Assembly (NCBI GenBank): GCA_000320605.2
Contig: KB445803.1
Span: forward strand, 192,382-256,381
Direction: 5' to 3'
DNA: 64,000 nt
Origin: Gelatoporia subvermispora B
Lineage: Eukaryota > Basidiomycota > Agaricomycetes > Polyporales > Gelatoporiaceae
Shown here: piece by piece, positions 16,569 through 28,612 of the stretch
Position numbering within the stretch: position 1 is the stretch's first letter
Layout of the letters: each line of letters opens with the position of its first letter
The notes under the pieces: generated by a model
What the model was told of the DNA's origin: nothing
The model's input: the letters and a program-made list of their open reading frames with translations, nothing else
Database searches by the model: none
Program-made: the position numbers and the translations under genes

Positions 16569-17569
16569 CGCAGGATCTCACATTTACTCTTGACTTCATC
16601 CATCTCTTCCAAGCTTCGTTCGACGTCAAACACGACTACGTGTCCTTAGCGAATCTCGGTGGCTCAGGGGTACTACGCTGCATGCCTCTCGCGATTTGCG
16701 CCATGTAGGTGTACTCACAGCAATTCTGAGGCATTGGCTTTGAAGCCAAGCACGCACAGCATGGGATCTCCAGAGGTGTCATTGAAAGCCGAGGTGAATG
16801 CCTTGTCTCATCGAACGCAATCTACCATACAAGTGCGATCGACTGGCGGAGACCCACTTCCAAGACGCCAAGAAGACGATATACATACAGCACATGTCCT
16901 ACTATGTGAGTACGTGCGTTGCCGCCCGGGCGTTACAGAAACCCCGAAGTGTCCAATGTCTCTGCGGTTGGCGGCATGTTCTTGGGGTATACCTCTTGCG
17001 CACATGTCAGGCGCTGGTCCTCGGTGACAAGGACTGAAGGCACAGATCTGTCCAACGTCCACCGCAGACCACTTCTGTTTGCTTTTGCAGTTGATCGGAC
17101 AATCGTGAAGCACCCTCGCATTGCGCTCGGAATGCAGGTCTCAAAGTCTTGACGAATACGCTTCCATTCTTGTTCTTGCTAATATAAACGTCGGAGCCAG
17201 TCGTTTCAATGCGCTCAGCGGTGCAGTGCTACTGTAGTCGAGATTATCCGGACTGGAAGCTCATTTGCTGTGCCGGCGCTAGCGAGCATCCTGCTCACGG
17301 CTTCGGCCCGAAATTCCAGGTGAAAGAGTGTCTAGACCGTTGGTGATTTCGTGCCGAACATCATTTCCAGGACATGAGTATTGCTTTTAGGAAGATGGCA
17401 GGTAATTCGTGGACGTCCCTGCTCGACTGCGTCACGAATAAGCGCTGAGCAGCGACGAGCATTTATGCTCTTGCCAGACCCTGTCCAATGTCGATGCGAA
17501 TTGGCTGCACTTCCTGAGTGCATTTACCTCATCGTTACTCAACCTCCGTCTTTCGAGTCCAGAGGCTGA
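16569..17569. other. Intergenic, no gene recognised
   Basis: About 1 kb between the two BTB loci. No open frame shows a domain. Confidence 0.5.
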
Positions 17570-18679
17570 ATGAACTTGCGATTGGAAGTTGTCGAAACCA
17601 CGGAAGCCCCCCCCCTCTTTCGGAATCCGAATGTGCCGGCTACATCTGACGACAATGCCATGGACGCAGGCGCTGCTGGAACTCATTGGAAGCGTGTCAA
17701 AGAGTTCTGGTTCGACGACGGAAACATAATCCTTATCGCGGAGGATCAAGGCTTTCGTGTCTACCGCGGTCTCCTTTCGCGACATTCGCAGGTCTTCCGC
17801 GATATGTTCTGCATACCGCAGCCAAACGCGGCTGAGACACTTGACGGCTGTCCTATTGTTCGACTTTCCGGGGACAGTCCAGCAGACCTCACGCGCGTAT
17901 TTAGCATCTTGTTTTGAGCGAGCGTCACTAGGTATTCAATTATTCGCTGGAGAAATGGGAAAGGGTTTGAGACATTTCTACAGTTCGACTCTTCGTGATC
18001 CTCACCTCCCGTTCGCCGTCATCGCCGCTGTGATCCAAATTGGGCACAAGTACGTCATGGGGTCCCTGCAAGTACAAGCCATAACGCGCCTGCAGTCGCT
18101 TTTCCCAACTGGATACTTATTCACGACTACCATCGAGAGCCATTTCTCGCTCGTACCCGTCAACGCTACGCCCTTGGATGCTTTCACCGCCGTCAACTTG
18201 GGGCGTCTCACTGGCCAAACATCAATTCTGCCGTTTGCGTTTGATATCTGTGCGCAGTACGACAATGAGCTCGTGAACGGTGTCACACTCAATGGTCGCT
18301 TGAACGGCTCGCTCCGGACGATATCACCCGATGTGTTGCTGCCAAGATCAAGCTCGCTCAAGCTAGAGCCTCCTCTGCTTTGCGATTGTTCTGCTGGAGC
18401 GATGCCCACAAAATAGTGTGCCAGAATCATGGCAACTGCGCCACCCGCGTTGCCAACATTCTGCTCGAGCTGAGCGCTGATTACCAATCGTTAGCTACCG
18501 GCAAGCCCCTTGACGGTTGGAAGGACTATATTTCCATTCAGTCGAAGAGCTTTTGTTCGAGTTGTATGTATTTGCTCAGGGAAAAGGAACGATTGGAGAG
18601 AAAACACCTTTGGGAAGATCTACCCTCTATCTTCGGCCTTCATATTAAGGGTCGGCCGCAGGACGAGGTATACGATTGA
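17570..18679 (+). pseudogene. BTB/POZ protein gene broken by two indels
   Basis: The N-terminal part is a clear BTB domain: EFWFDDGNIILIAEDQGFRV, RGLLSRHSQVFRDMF, then LSGDSPADLTRVFSILF. Immediately after, a run of four T bases (17912-17915) throws the frame into a stop. With one base fewer the frame would continue through FERASLG into GLRHFYSS and IGHKYVMGSL, which are normal for the family. A second break near 18338-18342 returns to the first frame (ASSALRLFCWSD onwards), which stops at 18679. No canonical intron fixes either break. The start may be 17570 or 17660. It is either a recent pseudogene or an assembly with homopolymer errors. Confidence 0.65.
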
Positions 18680-19058
18680 CTTCCCCGTGTTGCCCGATCT
18701 CTGAATGCGATAGCGCTTCCGTTCATGCTCCCCAGCATCGGCTCTTCGTGGCATGTCTGTGGTTTCGGTTACTCCATTCGTGCTTTCTCTTCTATGTACA
18801 ATCTACTCTTTTCTGTCCTATATCTACGATACTGCACCAGTAAATTCATGTACATCAGCCGACAGCGTCACGATGTTTCCTGTGAAGTCATAACGACGTT
18901 ATCCTTCCGACTCTTACATTGAACGAGACGATTGCTGCTCAGATGATCGCTCGTTGACTAGAACAAATGTGTACACTCTACAATCCAGATCCAGGAAGAT
19001 AAAGACAAACAGGAGTAACAACATCCCCAACAACGTTCGCAGTAGCCTAGATGTATTA
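18680..19058. other. Intergenic, no gene recognised
   Basis: About 380 bp between the convergent 3' ends of the broken BTB gene and the Rad7 gene. Nothing is recognised. Confidence 0.5.
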
Positions 19059-21224
19059 TCATTGAGCCTCCACACCATAAATGTTGACATTCCTCTGCGA
19101 AGCAGCTGTCAGGCGCGTACGAATGCACGAAACGGAGCACAGCTTACCTTACGAGGGCACCTCTCCGTCAGCCGCTGGCAGCCCCACGCCTTGACCTCCT
19201 CTATCCTCGAACACTTTTCCATGAGTGCCTGCATAACCCAATCATCGGCCTCCCTGCACCACCCCATGTCGAGCTTGCGCAGCTCCGGCGCATTGTCCGC
19301 GATACTCTTCAGGGCTTCCTGCGAGGTGGCCTTCCATCCATTGATATTGATATCGGTGAGGGACGCGCCCGAGTGCTTGAGCAGCGCGACCAGCGTGTCG
19401 CTCGAGAGGAGATGATTGTGGGCCATGTTGATAGAGCTAAGCCGCGGGACAGGATCGTACCCGGCCTGCTGCGCCGCATCCGCCCAGGTGCTGAAAAACT
19501 CGGCGACACCAGCATCAGTGAGCTCGGGCGTGTCTGCGAGGCCGAGAGAGGTAAGCCGTTGCATGTACGGCTTGAGGCCCTGGAAGAGGAAGCCGTCGGT
19601 GATATTGGTGTTGCCGGACAGGTCGAGGTGCGTGAGCGACGGTCCGATGGCAGTCATGAGATCGACTAGCGCCTGCTCGCTGAGGGCGTTGGGGTCGCCA
19701 GGTTTGGATATCTCTAAGTAGGTTAGATGCCCCCCGAGAATCTTCATATGCTCGAGGAACGCGTCGCTCATCTGCCCGATCTCTTTCAGGCGGAGCTCAG
19801 TGAGCCCAGAACAGCTCTCGGAGAGGACGCGCATGCACTCGATGTCGAATCGGGGGCTTTGAACGATGAGGAACCCTTCGAGTGTTGGGTGGGACCTGAA
19901 GAACGTCTGCCACGCCGGTGCGCGCACGAGGAATGGGCCCAAGAGCTCGAGCCGCCGAAGGTTCGGGAGCGACGTGGACCAGGCATTGATTACCTCGTCG
20001 CTCATTCGACCGCAGTAATCCAGACGAAGGTGAGTGAGGTTTGGACTGAAGACGGCAAGGGTACAGAACGCAGGCGGGTCAAGGTCTGCATATTGTATCA
20101 GGATGCATCCAGGCCAATAGAAAGGATCACGTACTGGTCGCATCATACATTGTCAACTCGGTATTCTGCACGTTATAAAACAATTGTGCATTGTGCGGCG
20201 TCCTACACCCGTTGTCAGTCCCAAGTTGTGCGGTTAAGCGTTGAGATGAGGCCTACAAGCTCCTGTTCCTGGCGAGACTCTTCGCTAATTCATCCATGTT
20301 GATGCTACCTATATCACCCAAAGCCTCCACATCGTCGATATATTTACTGATAACCTATCGCGTGAAGCTTGAGCGATGAGCTGTGCCGATACGGGTCCCC
20401 ACTTACATCAATACACATTGACGCAAGGGTCGGGAAGCGTCTCTCTTCAAAGCTTACGATGTTGCGTCTCTCACCAGCAGGTTTGCGTTTCTTCGGTGCA
20501 GCTGGCTTCTTGAAGGGGTCCGCTCCTGAAGCCTTGGCACAGAGGTGACAGAGGTATCCCGGTGGCGGATTAGCGGGCAATGTGTATTTGGTCTAAGAGG
20601 GGGTAACCGCCGTAAGACCAAATACGACCTGTCACTCATCGGGGGAGCACGCACCACCGTGAACTGCTTGCTGCACCTCGCACACTCCTCAAAGCTACCC
20701 ACAGGAGGCTTCGGTAGGTCTGCCTTCCACATCTTGGACAGTGCATTGTACGGATCCTCGTCTTCATCTTCGTAATCATCGTCAGCTTTCCCAGCCTTGC
20801 GCTTCGCCTTCGCTTTCTCTTTCGCCTTCAGTTTAGATTCCGCTGCTTTCGTTAGCTTTCGCTTCTTGGGAGCAGGCCTCTCTTCCTCGGGTTCATCCAG
20901 GTTGTCAGACGCGTATTCCTCAGCCTACAATACACGTTATATGGTGTCTCTCCAACGAGATCTCGCTGCACTCACAGCATCAATCTCCGCATTTGCAGGT
21001 CCATTCTCTTGCTCATTGTCCTCCTGTATGTTGCTTGGACCCGCAGCAGGTTGTTGCTGGACATGTACTTGAGTAGCACGACGCCTCGCGATCGTTGTCG
21101 GTGTGATCCCAGATTCCTAAATGCAAGTCAGTATTTATGGCTCACCCACATACTCTTGCCAACTCACTCTGAGAAACTCAGTTAATGCAGAAGTTGGCCC
21201 ACGAACATTGTTTCTCCGGCTCAT
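19059..21224 (-). CDS. RAD7: Rad7 homologue, DNA damage recognition factor of nucleotide excision repair
   Basis: Rad7 works with the Rad16 ATPase in global-genome nucleotide excision repair and, in yeast, in a cullin-type ubiquitin ligase. Eight exons: 21168-21224, 20976-21116, 20655-20924, 20407-20592, 20257-20354, 20135-20202, 19148-20085, 19059-19094, giving 597 aa. The N-terminus (MSRRNNVRGPTSALTEFLRE) is the typical Rad7 opening. A Lys-rich basic stretch and a putative zinc-binding pair of CxxC motifs (ECARCSKQF and YLCHLCAKA) follow. The C-terminal 320 residues are leucine-rich repeats of the cysteine-containing kind (LTHLRLDYCGRMSDEVI, LTHLDLSGNTNITDGFL). The last intron, at 19095-19147, joins TERCPRK to RNVNIYGVEAQ. 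Without that splice the frame would end in an unrelated tail. All phases agree. Confidence 0.88.
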
Positions 21225-22021
21225 GGTAGTAGACCCAATAACAAGAAGCTAGACAAAGTTTGAAAGACTGGTAAGAGGATTTGGTTCATGACTGTGGCTG
21301 AGCGCGACGCGCTCATTAAAAACCAAACAAACCAAAATAACGCGCCTTGTCGAATTGGCACCTGTCGTGAGACCTCGGTTGCCACGCTAAGGCCTCGCGA
21401 GTCGAGGTTTACTCTCGAAATCGAGAGCTCGACTCTTTATTTTGGGCTTCATTCACGCAACATGCTCATAAGTGCGCCTTGGTTGTATGTGGACCTTAAC
21501 TCAATCAAGCATGCTATGATGCTCTTCAAACGAATCGTGCAACGCATTCTCCGGGCTGTCGCAATCGACACGGAGTAATTGGTCTCGGCGCTTGTGCCAA
21601 CTGGGGCAACTATTTGCCCGAGACTTCTCTCGAAGTTGCCATTTTGCGACACCGTCTGCGATCCTATACTTCCTATACCTGACCACATACCTTGGCAGAA
21701 CGCAACTCATATTGGCCTGGGTCGGAATCCGGGGATCAAGGTGTCAACCTATTTTGACAGGCTTTGGCCCGAATCCCTTCCTGAATCCTGGATGCTTTGA
21801 CCTTGAGAACTCTCTGCTTTGATCACACATGTCAACGATACCAAAGACTGGCCTCGTTATGCCTCCCTATTGGATGCCAACGAGCGTTAACGCAGATGCT
21901 TGAGTCAAAGAATACGCTTGCTTCCGGGTGGCACAGAGCCACCCGGTTGCTCGGGCGTCTCTCTGTCCTTAATCTTGGTGGCCCTCGGCTTCAACCCTCT
22001 TGACTTTCTACCCACACCACT
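21225..22021. other. Divergent promoter region of Rad7 and kinase K2
   Basis: About 800 bp between two start codons pointing away from each other. It must hold both promoters. I see no TATA box at the usual distance from either ATG and no other gene. Confidence 0.5.
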
Positions 22022-24182
22022 ATGCTGTTCCTCCGCACAATTAGAACTTTCCTCAGGTCCCTGTTTATGACCGAGGATGACGATGTTGCCGATGAAGGCT
22101 CTCGTAGTCCTGTCACCGACCGACTGCACACGGTAACGCAATCCGAATACTGCACCACAATTGAATACATTCGGGCCTGCATTGTGCGCGCTCTACACCT
22201 GCACGCATTTCAGGCCACATGTGCCACTCATGTCTCGCGATACTGGCATCGACGCGCTATGGAGGACAGGAAATCGACTTCATCAAACGAGTCGTTTGTC
22301 GACATGGCGGCCAACGTCGGTCTCCGCCTCACCGGTCGGCTCTGGCCGGTCCCTTGCGCGATATTCCAGCTCCTACTATTCTCTCCAGGGTATCATCTCT
22401 CACCGGTTCGCGTCGGACCTGTCGATCCATTGTTGTGGTCGCCAACCCCATGTCAGACTTCGTCCGCGCGATCCCCTCGTACAAGTTCTATACACCCTCC
22501 TGAGGTAACAATGACATGTGCACGCTCACCCCAGCTTGCATCTCCGACCTCAAGGTTACCAGAAGACAAATTTGTACCATGGTCACCTGTCGCTCGAGTC
22601 GGCGCCATAGAGCTTCCACTGGACGTCCGCGGAGTGAAGAGAGCGGCCTCATCCTCCGACGGGTTAGACCAAGAAGGAACATCTTCCATATCTCATCGAG
22701 AGGATGATGCTACGGCAAGCGGGTCGTCTGCGTCAGAGCTGGAGGATCCGCTCGCCTTCTGGTCACCTTTCGGTGACGGGTACCTCCTACAATGTGTCCT
22801 CGGCGACGGCACGCAGGGACGCGTATTTCTCGTGGAGGAGGCGTCGAACCATCAGTACTATGCCCTCAAGCTCATTCCGAAGCGGCTACAATACTCCTCT
22901 TCATTGGGTCGGAGGGACGCCATCGCGGAGCTGTATTGCATGAAACTCGCGGTGGAAAATGATCTTCCCTTCCTCATGCCCGTCTACCGCTCATGGGATG
23001 ACGAAGATCATATCTTCTTTATCCTGGTATGTCTTCCCCGTCTACGAGCATTGCAGAAGCTGAAAGCCACATAGCCATTTTGTCCCGAAACACTGCACCA
23101 CCGCGTGTCGAAGGGTTCCATCAGCGCGGCCGAAGCGAAACATATCGCAGCGGAGCTGGTACGTGGACAACTCTAGTGGTCGTACCTTAGATCAACGCCC
23201 TCCCAGATCCTTGCACTCAGAGACCTGCACAGCAGGCGTGTCGCCCATCGTGATATCAAGCTTGACAACATCTTCATATCCTCCAACGGACACCTCATGC
23301 TTGGCGACTTCGGATTCGCGTACCAAATTCCCGACGAGAATGGTGATCCCTACCAGCATCTCCTGCCTCTTGAATTCGTTGGCACACCCGGCTACTATGC
23401 ACCGGAGATCATCGATCGAGACGACGGCACGATCAAGGAGCGCACGTGCAAGGGCGATATCTACACTATGGGACTTGTCTTGCACCAGGTCTTCACCGGG
23501 AATACGATGCCATACTGCGACGGCGAGGATGACATTGTGCAGTTGGCGAAGATGAAAGCCAGTCCGCGCGGCTGGGCTAACTCTATCAAGGATAAGCTGG
23601 TAATTGATCTTCTCGACAAGGTATGATGGCCACACCTGATGCTTCACGCCGGGAAAGGTAGACTGACGATGTCACACCCAGATGCTCGCATGGAATCCTG
23701 AAGAGCGCTGGACTGCAGGGCAGCTCATCAATCACCCATATTTCACTAATATCACGCCTTCCGTCGACACCACACGAAATACACCAACAGCGAAGCGTCA
23801 GCGTCGCGACAGTTTCAACATAAACGCTCTCTACGAGCGCAAGTGTTCAGGTACGTGCGAATCCCTCTACTTCTGGCGTTCGCTCAGCTATTCAGTTTCA
23901 GGTCTGAACATGGCACCATTTTGCGGACCTCAGTGGCGCTACGAATATAGGCTCACGATGCCGGACATGTTGGATTTTGAGACTGATGAGGAGCAGCGGG
24001 ACGCCTTCAACGAACAACTCATGATTGACGCAGAACTGGATGCGGCGTGCAAGCCTTCCGACTTCCTCTACAAGTGCCCACCTGGCAAGGAGACCGACCG
24101 GAGACATAGCGACTTCGTAGTCAATTGGGACCCGCCGTATGTGTGGAAGGGACAAGTGCCGGCATTCAACGATGAATATTGA
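22022..24182 (+). CDS. Protein kinase K2 of the K1-K4 family
   Basis: Five exons, 22022-23026, 23075-23158, 23207-23620, 23682-23850 and 23902-24182, encode 650 aa. The first 250 residues are a Ser/Pro-rich region without a known domain. The kinase domain starts near residue 258 with GDGTQGRVFL. It continues with lysine in YALKLI, catalytic loop HRDIKLDN, DFG in LGDFGFAY and GTPGYYAPE, so all key residues are present. The C-terminal extension carries FLYKCPPG, which corresponds to FRYVCPSW in K1. The last intron (51 nt) is a multiple of three with no stop, but a phase-1 intron at the same place in K1, K3 and K4 shows that it is spliced. The substrate and pathway are unknown. Confidence 0.87.
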
Positions 24183-24535
24183 GCATATCTCTCTCACTTC
24201 TTGTACCTGAGCGAGGATGCTGTGATCGTTCCGTGTTTTATATCCAAATATCTGTTCGGGAATATCCTTGCAATACCTGTAACACGTCATCGCATGATAC
24301 CTAACCTCCTATTCTTCTAGTGCCCTTCGCGTGATAAAGGTTGTATTGTACTTCAGTAGTTTCTGTGAATACAAACGTTGTATATGAGTTTGGGCTGTCT
24401 GATCGTCATATCACAATGCAATCCTGTTCAGCGTGTACGACACGAGTACTCTGTAAGCATACTGTACATCCCTTGAGATCCTCTACAATACATTGCAACG
24501 GTCAAGAACAACAAAGTAATGCATGCATCTTTACT
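24183..24535. other. Spacer between convergent K2 and sedolisin genes
   Basis: About 350 bp, the 3' flanks of both genes. No gene is recognised. Confidence 0.6.
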
Positions 24536-26618
24536 TTACAGGCCTACTGCTGTGAGGAGCTTGGCAAAGTTGGGCGTGCCCAGCCCAGTGACCTGCATCA
24601 ATGTGTCAGTGCGATCAATAGAGGAATCGATCAGAAAGGCATACAGGGTCCCATCCCGCCTTAGCCGGGAAACCGTTAGTGTTGCAACCCGGGTTGTCGC
24701 CTGAAGTGATGTCAGTGAACGCAGATGCACCGGTGGAGTACAAGAATGGGTTCAAGAAGCCAAGGGGCGATTGGCCGGCAGCAATGAGCCTATCGTTGAG
24801 GAGCGCAATGACGCTGGCGAACGTCGGACTTGCGCAGCTCGTGCCATCAACGCCTTCAGTCTCTCCATCGACGACGATTTCGAAGTTCTCGCCCTGAGTC
24901 GACACGTCTGGGTACCCGCGGCCGGACGTGTTGAATTTACCCGAATTCGTGCTGCCGAGCGCCTGCAGGTAAGAAGCAACCGCGGACGCCTGGTAAGACG
25001 GTGTGCCGAAGTAGTTCGAGAACCCGCCAGAAGAGAAGGCTGCAGCGGTCTCCGGATTGATACCCGTCGTCGCGCCAACGGAGGTCATGCTGCGGGATGC
25101 GTCAGATCGGACGGCAACCGGGACGAGAGGTGGATTCACTCACAAGGGGCAACCCGAGGGGAAGGTAGGGACGAATGTCTTGCAGCTGGCGCTCTGCGAT
25201 CCCGAGACACCACCATCTCCAGAAGCAAAGAGGATGGAAGTTCCGCGAGCACCGAGCTGAGCGTAGGCATTGCACAAGTTGCTGCACATGTCCGTTAGTG
25301 ACCGATCACGTGATCTAAGATCGGTGTTGATACTCACTTGGCGACAGAGCGGGACACGGTGTTCTCGTTCTGGCCGTAGCTGGTCGTCAGAACCTGAGGT
25401 GGGCTGTCCTGCTCGAGGAGGAAGTTGATGATGTCCAAGAACCCGCCAAGGCTGCCGTCCTGTGTATCCTCCCCAACGGAAATGAATGTCGTTGGCACAT
25501 CAGTAGCAAGTCCGATAGTGTACTGGACGTCCAGGTCCTAAAGAGGTGTTACAAGGGCAGTATGCGAAGAGAGCAGTAGACATACAGCCTCAACGCCTGC
25601 ATCACGGGCGTTCTGCGAGTTCGAGCCATCATCAAGGGTCTCCAGAGAGAACGTAGTGGAGGAAGAGATGTCTGTGCGAAATTTCGAAAGGAAGGTCTGA
25701 ACGATATATCAGCTCACGTCTGAGATCCGGACAATATTAAAGATGACCTTCAGATCGGCCTGGTTGGCAAACTGTTCGATGAAGCCGCTGACACCGAGTT
25801 GGTTGCTCGACTGTGTCGCAGGGGTGGTTGGGATGCCGTAGAGCGCCTGCAGGCAGGCAGGAGTGATGGTGTCCGCACACGACGAAGGGACCGCGTCCGA
25901 CGTCAAGTTCGCCGCCGGGGTCACATCGCGCTTTGACACTGCATGGCGGAAGACAGGCAAGTTCGCGTTAGGATCGGGGAAGCTGACAGCCAGAAACCGT
26001 TGAGATGAGCAAGGTCCTGGATGATGTGGGGCACGAGCTTACTTGATGGTCGGGAACACAAGGTCCAGGTGACCTTGCAGCTCCGCTGGTATGGAGTATG
26101 AGAGCGTCCGCACGGTCTGCATCCCGGTTGCTTGGTGCGCGAAGACCGAGAATTGGGTCCCAAAGATGTCCTCTGCCTGGCTCACGGGGATCTCGAAGCC
26201 GAGCCAGTCGCCAGCAGGTGACAACTGCGTGGCTGTAATGCCATTCTCCGCCAGCCAAGAGTTGACAGCTTGTACGCTATCGGCGGTCGGTGCAATGAAT
26301 TTCTCGACCTGGAAGTGAGGTGATTAGGCTCTGAACCGCGCGGAGGGGTTACGCATATACCTCCGACTTGCTCAGGTGCTGGCCGTAGTTCGCACTCGAC
26401 GGCGTGCTGACATCGTAAAGCGCAGCCTCGAGACCAGCAGGGTCGCTCTGCACGAGCGCGATGCGCATCTTCAGCGTGGTATCGGGCGACGCCGGGCCCA
26501 CGAGTTGGAAACCAGCTGGGATATCCTCCAGAGATTCATGGGGTAGCAAGTTGCGAGCAGTGGGCTTGCTCAAAGCGAGCGAGAACAAGCAAGCGAGGAC
26601 GAGCTTCACAGAGACCAT
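24536..26618 (-). CDS. Secreted sedolisin-type tripeptidyl peptidase (peptidase family S53)
   Basis: An acid serine-carboxyl peptidase that removes tripeptides from N-termini of secreted proteins. Eight exons: 26361-26618, 26043-26308, 25748-25982, 25586-25696, 25338-25537, 25144-25281, 24645-25089, 24536-24592, giving 569 aa. A signal peptide ([17 protein letters not shown]) precedes a propeptide of roughly 180 residues of the pro-kumamolisin type. The catalytic residues are visible: Glu and Asp in GVEADLDVQ, the oxyanion Asp in SGDGGVSG, and Ser in GTSCASP. The calcium-site region near the C-terminus reads [12 protein letters not shown] and [13 protein letters not shown]. All splice phases agree. 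Length and layout fit fungal TPP1-like aorsin/sedolisins. It probably acts outside the cell at low pH. Confidence 0.93.
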
Positions 26619-26676
26619 CTTGCACCTGAGGAAGAACCTAGGGAGACCCTGGGGAAAACGTCGGTAGGTAGAGAGG

Positions 26677-26683
26677 TTTTATA
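26677..26683 (-). promoter_or_regulatory. TATA box of the sedolisin gene
   Basis: TATAAAA on the minus strand, about 59 nt upstream of the ATG at 26618. The spacing is the same as in the DUF3237 genes. Confidence 0.65.
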
Positions 26684-28612
26684 GGAGAGCGCTAGAGAAC
26701 TTGTTGCGCAGCGACAACATGGCGCATGAGGTTACGATAAGCACTCGTTCGCGACATTACCAGAAGAGCGACTTCGGGGTTGCCCAAGACGAGGCTATGC
26801 TTGGCAGATGCATGCTCTTCGAGGACCAGCAGGCCAGCAGAGGGTGGCAGAAAATAGACTGATAGGCCGAGCGTGTGGCAACGGCCACCAAGCGGCCGAG
26901 ATCCATGCGGAAGAAGCGTAGAGAAGGTGAATTCGCGTGTGGGAGGACCTACAATGCCTTCGGTTACCATACCGGGTTCATCAGATAGATGGAATTGTAC
27001 GTCCCGACGCCAATATCTGCTAGTGATATGGATACAACGCCATGCGCCGCCGGAGATCATTACCCACCTTGCCCACATGTCCGGTGCGACACTTGTGAAC
27101 CGTTGACAGAATATATTCGTTCCGGGATAAGCAGATTACCGGTTTATTATCGAAGGCCTTGACGAGGCAGAGAACCTCAGAAGGTGAGGCAGACCATGCG
27201 CCGGTACATGCAAGAATCGAGGATAAGGCCGCCGGGGTTAGGATAAGCAGCAGCTCCCGTAGAATTCAGTGAACACGAGGCGAAGAAGCCTGCTCGCGAG
27301 AACTATTGATGCTCGATTCCCGTGGCTTCCTCTTTTGGTAATCGCCTCCTTCACGCGACGCATGAGTGCTACGAATAGCCTCAAGACCCACATGTTAACC
27401 TGTCATGAGAGTAATATATCGTGAACCATGGCGTCCAGTATGCTGGAAATTAGGATACGAATATCCCACGGAGTGAGCCTGATCGAGCGTGCTCCAGAGT
27501 GCCGGCCTGGGATCAATCGAATCACCGCATGCGCGAGCATGTAGAGATGGGATGCAAATCTCCAAGACAATGACGTCTAGCTCTGAAATAGGTTTGTTCG
27601 TTGTCAAATTGCACATGACATCCGATCACCAAGCCAGCCGACGGCGTGCTCAGGACATCACAGGCTGCGATTCTTCCGAGACTGAGCTGCTCTGCATGTG
27701 AAGCCTGGCTAAGGCGTGGAGATTAGGAGCATCGTGGATCTGATGGCCCGCCACTCGGGTTGTTATTGCTGTGAATTACTAGGATCGTTGAATACCGCCG
27801 AGACAGCCGAGAAGTATGCAATGCGGGCAGACAACGTTGATGAAGATGTCCGTGTTCACGTAAAGAGCTTTCCGTGGTTGCTTCAGGTCATGCTAGCGAG
27901 TCAAATAGAGAAATTGATACCGAATTGATCAATATCGTTCATGCACAGAGGAGTCGATAAGTATAATGCCGCACAGATAGTACTCCCGATAGAGGCGACG
28001 AAGGATCATTTCACAGAAGACGGACGATAGAGTGGTGCGTCCTTGTTTACTTCCAATTATGAAGACCAAGTGAGGTTTACTGGAGCATTCAGCGTAGAGA
28101 TTGAGGGGCGGAAGCAACGCTGAGTACTTGCGCTGGCAAAAACTGCATCGGACTCGTCCGAAAGTCCGAATGCAGTCAGCGTGACATGATCACGCTGGAA
28201 CACGTGTTGAGATCAGTTGCGTGACAAGACGCGTCAGGCCGACCCAGCGCGTCGATGATCCGAGCAGCTCGCGGTGAACCATATAGCTGGTAGGCACTGA
28301 TGTGTATTGTTACAATGTATGTGTCATTTTGTGGAAGTCTATCCCTTTGAGGTAACACAAATCCAGATAACGAGCATAAATCCAGATAACAAACAACCAG
28401 CGTGCAAGCCTTGTACGCTGATTGTTCGTTATCTGAATTCATGGGTAGTGGCAGGCGTTACAGTAGTGGCCAGGACGATGAGTACATATTGTAGGCTACA
28501 GTGAGTGGTGATGCTACAACCACACATACGTGGTACAGATTCCGAAACGATGTGTCCGAGATAGGTAATGGACCCCACCGTGCGACCTCGCACGCGTCTT
28601 GGTGGTATAATT
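26684..28612. other. Intergenic with a palindrome, no gene recognised
   Basis: About 1.9 kb between the sedolisin promoter and the 3' end of kinase K3. Only short unsupported frames are present. A 51-bp near-perfect palindrome lies at 28384-28434 and a 13-bp direct repeat just before it. Confidence 0.45.
28384..28434. repeat. Near-perfect palindrome with 25-bp arms
   Basis: The left arm 28384-28408 begins AGATAAC and the right arm 28410-28434 ends GTTATCT. The arms pair with three mismatches and a one-base centre. The left arm is part of the second copy of AAATCCAGATAAC; the first copy is at 28359-28371, 19 bp upstream. It could be a decayed hairpin element or a transcript-end structure beyond K3. 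Confidence 0.75.

Noticed and set aside
19727..20302. 191-codon plus-strand open frame over Rad7
   Set aside because: It is a mirror of the leucine-rich repeat exon of Rad7 and has no motif of its own.
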